The notes beneath the pieces were generated by a model that had not been told where the DNA came from, did no database searches, and saw only the letters and a list, made by a program, of their open reading frames with translations. Made by a program: the position numbers and the translations under genes. A stretch of 64,000 nt of DNA from Oryza sativa Japonica Group (Eukaryota; Streptophyta; Magnoliopsida; Poales; Poaceae), in contig NC_089039.1 in the NCBI RefSeq assembly GCF_034140825.1, positions 22,737,501-22,801,500 on the forward strand. The letters run 5' to 3'. This document shows, one piece after another, positions 59,216 to 64,000 of the stretch. The first letter of the stretch is position 1. Every line of letters starts with the position of its first letter.

Positions 59216-62175
59216 CTAGACGCATCACGATTAAATGGCATGTGTCTTTTTTTTTCTCCTGACGCGGTAAGATAATAGATATGATCAATTAGATCAAATA
59301 ATTTTACTCCTTTTGTGGTGCAATAAAGCTATCTCCAAGAGGAAAACAAGACTCTCTGTGTACTGCAATTTTCCCAAATCACTGTATATAGCTTGGCAGG
59401 TCTGAACCAGTGTACCTGTTGGACGACTTGGATCGAAACATAAATCTCTATGAATACCATACTAATAATGTCTGATTTAGACCTAACCTGCTAACCAAGA
59501 AGAATATATATCTCACCAACCAAGAAGAATATATATCTCACCATTTTGTTTCTGATATGAAAATGAAATGCACAGGGAGGGACAGGAAACACAAAACAAA
59601 ACTATCCAACATTCTGGGGAGACAAGTAACTTCAGCATTAGCATCATGCAACAGTCATACTGACAGGAACCCACAAATAAAAAAAGACATGTAACGGATT
59701 TAGCAATAGGTAGCCCAAATGGATTTCTCACCAACTCTGGAAATCGGTTTTGCTAAAAATATGACATCACATTTTTTTTATTTAATTTCGATCGGTTTCT
59801 ATCTTGCTTGTCTTCTCTTTTCAAGTAGTTAATCAATTACTTTTAATCGTGTTTTTATATATAATATGAATTAAGAGATTTATAATTTATTTACAATGTA
59901 AATATAGGTAATTAATTTGTAGTATAAAAATGATTTGACTGTTTTTTTTTCCAATACGGCACCTAGTTCCTTCGTAAATCATGTTATACTTTTTTTTTAT
60001 AGAGAAGTGTATTATTTTACCCGACCTCTACATTAAATCAGATATATGCATCCTTTTTAAATAGTAACTTAGCTCATCAAACAACCCAATTTGAAATTCA
60101 TAGCCTTTTCAAATAGGAACTTCGCGCCTTAAATATCCCAATCTAAAATTCACTCATGTGAAAGTTTGAACTCAATATCTTGGGAGGTGCTACTCAGCAC
60201 ACCACAACCACTATACTACAACCCAATCTATAAATCATGTTACATGATATTCGTTTAATTTAATCCATTAATTTCCTCTCTACCTACCTGTATGTGTGCT
60301 AGCTGATGTACCTGATCCTTGCGTATCCATCTCAGAGGATGATGCGCGGCGACCAAATGCGCTGTGGATCACAAGTTGCCGATCTCGACGTCTTATGACA
60401 ATGCACATGGCTTCTTCAATTTTTTCATCATAGTTAATAAAATATGAGGTGCTAAAGGTCTTATAATAATATTTTAGCATAGTTTAATATTGAGATTATA
60501 TGTTTATGTCGATGTAATTGGTACGTTGAGTCCCCAAATTTTTGTTTCTGGATCCTAGGGATCGAACGATCGATCTATCGAGCACGGCGCCAGCTGCAGA
60601 CAAAGCTGCTAACATGAGGACAGCAATGTCACAGCACAGCTAGTAGCAACGACGAAACCACATGCTTGATGGTGCACAGACACTGCAGCTAGCGTACGTC
60701 GTACCTGCTGCTCTTTTGGCTGCATCTACGCGTCCTCGATCGTTTTACTTAGCTAACATAATTACTACTCCTACCCTTCGTTATAAAATAAATAAGTTTA
60801 ACCTTTTTACTATCAATATAAAACCGAAAATACTAGAGTACTCATGCTTTATCAAATCCTGATAAAATTATTTCTCTCTTTATCCACTCCTAATGTATTT
60901 ATTCTATATTTTTATACAAATTCTAATGCAATAATTGTTTTAAAATAAATTTATTTTGAGATAAATTGGAGGGACCGAAAATGATCTTGTTCTATGATGA
61001 TGGAGACGGCGGGATTAGTTAATTAATTTTTAGACGATGATCCAATGAAATTAGTGATGATCAGAGAAAGAGGTTGCAATCTCACTTTTACAGCAGCAAC
61101 GACGGAATTGGATCTATGCCGACTTCTCTATACATTTTCTGTGCGCGTGCCAATTATTTTTCTTACAGTACCGGTTTGTTTGTCTGTTTCGATCTCTGGA
61201 AGATCGAGACCGGCATTTAGAATCTCACCTGATAGAACAAAAAAGCTTGCTATAGCTGTAGCTCCAAAAAGGCTCACAGTGACACTGAAACATACCCACG
61301 CATGCACGGCCGGCCGGCCAGCCGGCCACTGCGCTTCATATAAACACATTGCAACGAAGTGTTCACTTCAGAGCTAGCGCAATCGGCGCATGCCTAGCTT
61401 TGTGCCATATTTGGACTGGGACAGTTTAATTAATTGCTAGCATTACTGCAATTTCCCCCAATAAATATCAGCCATCGTTTGCACATGGTCTGCTAATCAT
61501 CAAACAAATTAACAATTGTGACGTGAACCACCAATAACAATATACTCCTACTCTTACCTCCAATATTTTAATATCTAACGTAATTGACTTTTTTTTCTCA
61601 AATTTTAACCAATAATGTAAACTCACTAGAATTTATGAAAATGACCCACTAAAATATGAAGCAACGGTATTCGACCCCACAAGGTTAAACTTCTGGCCCC
61701 GCCACTGTCCGAGGATACTACTGTGGTGATTATGTTACTATTTACAGGTTAAATAGAGAGAGAAGCACATAAAAAGATAAAAATACCCTTTAGATAACAA
61801 CATGTCAATTATAGCTTTCCTAATTTTTCTTCTCTCCCTCTAAAGTTTTGCCTACACTTACTTCCCTGTAGATGTAGATGTCAGTTCCCAAATTTTCTCC
61901 TCGCTCCCGATCAGTTAATGATGATGGTGCCCAAGGGCCATTTTTGTCTTTTCTATGAGTTTTTCTCTCCATTCAACCTAAAAAAAATAAAGCAATCATC
62001 ACGGTGTCTTCCAGAAAGTAATAGAGTTTAAACTTTATCCAAAAATAAATCAACTTTTATATTCTTATCTATATCGGGTCGCAAATCAATAAATTTTATC
62101 CTTTCAATATCTCCCTCCTACTTATCCACTAATATAACTAGAGAAGTTATGACGATTAGAGTTCTTTTTTTTAAT
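59216..62175. other. Long AT-rich intergenic stretch
   Basis: No gene is recognised. The segment CCAAGAAGAATATATATCTCACC occurs twice in tandem at about 59495-59541. A mixed block at 61045-61380 has a 110-codon frame without a domain. A GGCCGGCC palindrome lies at about 61309-61325. Confidence 0.4.
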
Positions 62176-62187
62176 AGGAGTATGAAA

Positions 62188-62622
62188 CCATCGGGGAGAA
62201 GTTCTGCTCACGGCCTGGAAAACCATCCGGAACTGCGACTCGGCAGAAGAAGCTGAAGTCATAGCCTGTCGGGAGAGGGTGAGTTTATCGGTAGACTGGA
62301 TCAGACAGCCGATAATCCTTGAAGCTGACTGCGCTAATGTGATCGCGTGCCTCAAGGCCAGAGAAATTGACCGGTCCAAGCTGTGCCATATCCTCTACAG
62401 TATTAAGTCGTCCCTGCAAGTCTTGCCGGATTTTCGCCTGGAGAAGATTAGAAGAGAAAGCAACGGTGTAGCTCACGCTTTAGCTAATTTGGCCTTACGA
62501 ACCAAACATTGTTCTGTTTAGCGTATGGATGCCCCTGCTTGTATTATGGAGCTATTGAACCGTGAATCTCAACAAGTTGTTGAGTAATCAATAAAGCTTT
62601 CTCTTCCTCACAAAAAATAAAA
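62188..62622 (+). mobile_element. 5'-truncated LINE with RNase H-like C-terminus
   Basis: Non-LTR retrotransposon fragment of 435 bases flanked by the 12-mer AGGAGTATGAAA (62176-62187 and 62623-62634). It ends in an A-rich tail after AATAAA, the mark of target-primed insertion on the + strand. The open frame, from the left edge to TAG at 62519-62521, reads AWKTIRNCDSAEEAEVIACR, then PIILEADCANVIACLK and, near the end, ESNGVAHALANLALR. This is the RVT_3/RNase H-like domain found at the C-terminus of plant L1-type LINEs, with the acidic residues of the AEEAE and EADC motifs and the SNxxAHxLA motif present. The reverse transcriptase and endonuclease regions are absent because of 5' truncation. 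The frame has no break. Confidence 0.85.
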
Positions 62623-62639
62623 AGGAGTATGAAAGAACT

Positions 62640-63540
62640 TCCAAACTGCCGCTAAGTAGTAGTACTACTAAAGAGCCTAACGTATTATTGTCAAGTCAAA
62701 ATGCAAACGAATATACCTGCCTGACTTCAAGTGTTGCAACTGAGAAAAATATTTTCTACATCTATAGGTGCCATACCACCTAGTTCATGTGATTTAAATG
62801 GTTATATAAAAGATTTGTCCTTGCAACTGCCCTTGCTGCATGAACGCGAGCCCGGGCTTGATGCCAGCGATGGCAGTTCACAGGCCGAGAGAGAGAGAAA
62901 AAGAAAAACTGAAACGGATACGAAGAATTGCGCCGGGCGGCCGGGGGGCGAAACAATCCCGCGATCGAGGACAGGAGCACAGCGCGCGGCCATGCATCCA
63001 CTGATCCACATGCCCCAAACCATAGGATCGCGCCGGCTTTTGCCTCCCCGCCCCGTCTCGCTCGGTTTCGCTCGCGATCCCCGCGCCGCGCGACGCGCGA
63101 CCCTCGCTCTCCCACCGGTTTCGCGGGTTACGTCCGCGTGTTTTCTCGCCGCGCTGCTCGCCCGCGAGTGCGATTCGTGCGGGTGTACGGGCCAAAATAT
63201 TCGTGCTGCCACAGGCCAGGAAACGAAGGCGTGGAGCTGAGCCCACAACCAGCCAGCCAGCCAGCCCACGAGGAGAGGCCGGGGCGGGGGAACGCGACGC
63301 GAACCGATTGGCGCAGCGCAGCCGTGGTGCTCTGCCGCTTTGAGAGCGGCGTCCGAGAATGCTAATGGGCGGGTGATCGCTCTCCCGTCCGCTCAGCGAT
63401 CGCCCGCCCGCCTCCTCCCCTATACGATACACTACTCCCTCCTCTCCCTCCTTCCTCCTTCCATTCTTCTCTTCCTATTACATTACACCACACAAATTTT
63501 TTTTAAAAAACAAAAAGTTAGAAAAATTTATGTATAGAAA
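62640..63540. other. GC-rich block near right edge
   Basis: From about 62830 to 63420 the sequence is GC-rich with open frames on both strands, Arg/Pro/Ala-rich and without domains. At 63420-63475 there is a TATACGATAC word and a CCTCCTTCC-rich tract that could be a + strand promoter and leader of a gene outside or lost. No gene is called. Confidence 0.35.
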
Positions 63541-63916
63541 TACTATATATATACAATTTGAATTCAAATTCAAATTTGAATCGGGTGTGTAAACTTTTGA
63601 CTTATAAACTTTGGGTCTGTATAAACTTTAGGTGTATAAACTTTTAGATGTATAGAAATACTATATATGGAAAATATTTGAATTATTCAAATTTGAATCG
63701 GGTATGTAAACATTTGACTTATAAACTTTGGGTCTATAAATTTTAGGTGTAAAACTTTAGATGTATAGAAATACCATATATAGAAAATATTTGAATTCAA
63801 ATTCAAATTTGAATCGGATATAATTCAAATTCAAATTTAAAACGGGTATGTAAACTTTTGACTTACAAACTTTAGGTCTATAAACTTGAGGTCTATAAAC
63901 TTTAGATGTATAGAAA

Positions 63917-63953
<37 letters not shown>

Positions 63954-64000
63954 TTTGAATTCAAATTCAAATTTGAATCGGATATATAAACTTTTGACTT
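63535..64000. repeat. Minisatellite, about 110-130-bp unit, runs off the window
   Basis: At least three and a half copies of a unit built of ATGTATAGAAATACTATATAT, then ATTTGAATTCAAATTCAAAT, then GAATCGGGTATGTAAAC, then TTTTGACTTATAAACTTTGG. Copies differ by small deletions. A (TA)n tract of about 28 bases lies at 63922-63949. The palindromic TTTGAATTCAAA word recurs in nearly every unit. Confidence 0.85.

Noticed and set aside
62878-63432. 184-codon minus frame and 145-169 codon + frames near the right edge
   Set aside because: GC-rich, Arg/Pro-biased, no recognisable domain, mutually overlapping.
63535-64000. CRISPR-like array
   Set aside because: Repeats are adjacent with no unique spacers and the DNA is plant nuclear; it is a minisatellite.

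Overview
The window is plant nuclear DNA, almost certainly rice (Oryza). The genes have short GT-AG exons and GC-rich 5' ends. The spaces between them are packed with small grass DNA transposons: Stowaway and Tourist MITEs, Mutator-type foldbacks, a Ds-like hAT and a Pack-MULE candidate. From memory, the gene order resembles the long arm of rice chromosome 5 around the Os05g0460-0462 loci. I could not check that placement.

Left part (1-12.2 kb): an H2B-type histone reading frame on + has an in-frame stop in its N-terminal tail. It is followed on - by three intact multi-exon genes: RIBA3 (riboflavin pathway, plastid), a bL17-type ribosomal protein (probably mitochondrial) and a PTPLA-type 3-hydroxyacyl-CoA dehydratase (very-long-chain fatty acid elongation in the ER).

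Middle (12.2-34.4 kb): a repeat-rich stretch holds a Ds-like element with a clean 8-bp target duplication. Then come a two-finger C2H2 repressor-type gene (-), coatomer zeta (-), a block of nested and foldback MITEs, a second two-finger C2H2 gene (+), a Rab8/RabE small GTPase (-) and an H2A.W-type histone H2A (-).

Right part (34.4-64 kb): this is mostly transposon-derived DNA around three genes. They are a 94-residue unrecognised protein (+), an MTP11-type Mn/cation-efflux gene (+) with an in-frame stop between TM5 and TM6, and a 102-residue protein with the plant-specific TIGR01589 domain (-). A 5'-truncated LINE keeping its RNase H-like C-terminus sits at 62.2 kb. A minisatellite runs off the right edge.

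The genes do not form a pathway or operon; they are independent housekeeping and regulatory genes, as expected in a plant genome. I found no CRISPR array, bacterial-type system or obviously new molecular machine. The most informative points are two host genes with nonsense codons (H2B, MTP11), a RIBA paralogue with an altered DHBP-synthase motif, and a set of transposons whose ends and target duplications can be read directly.
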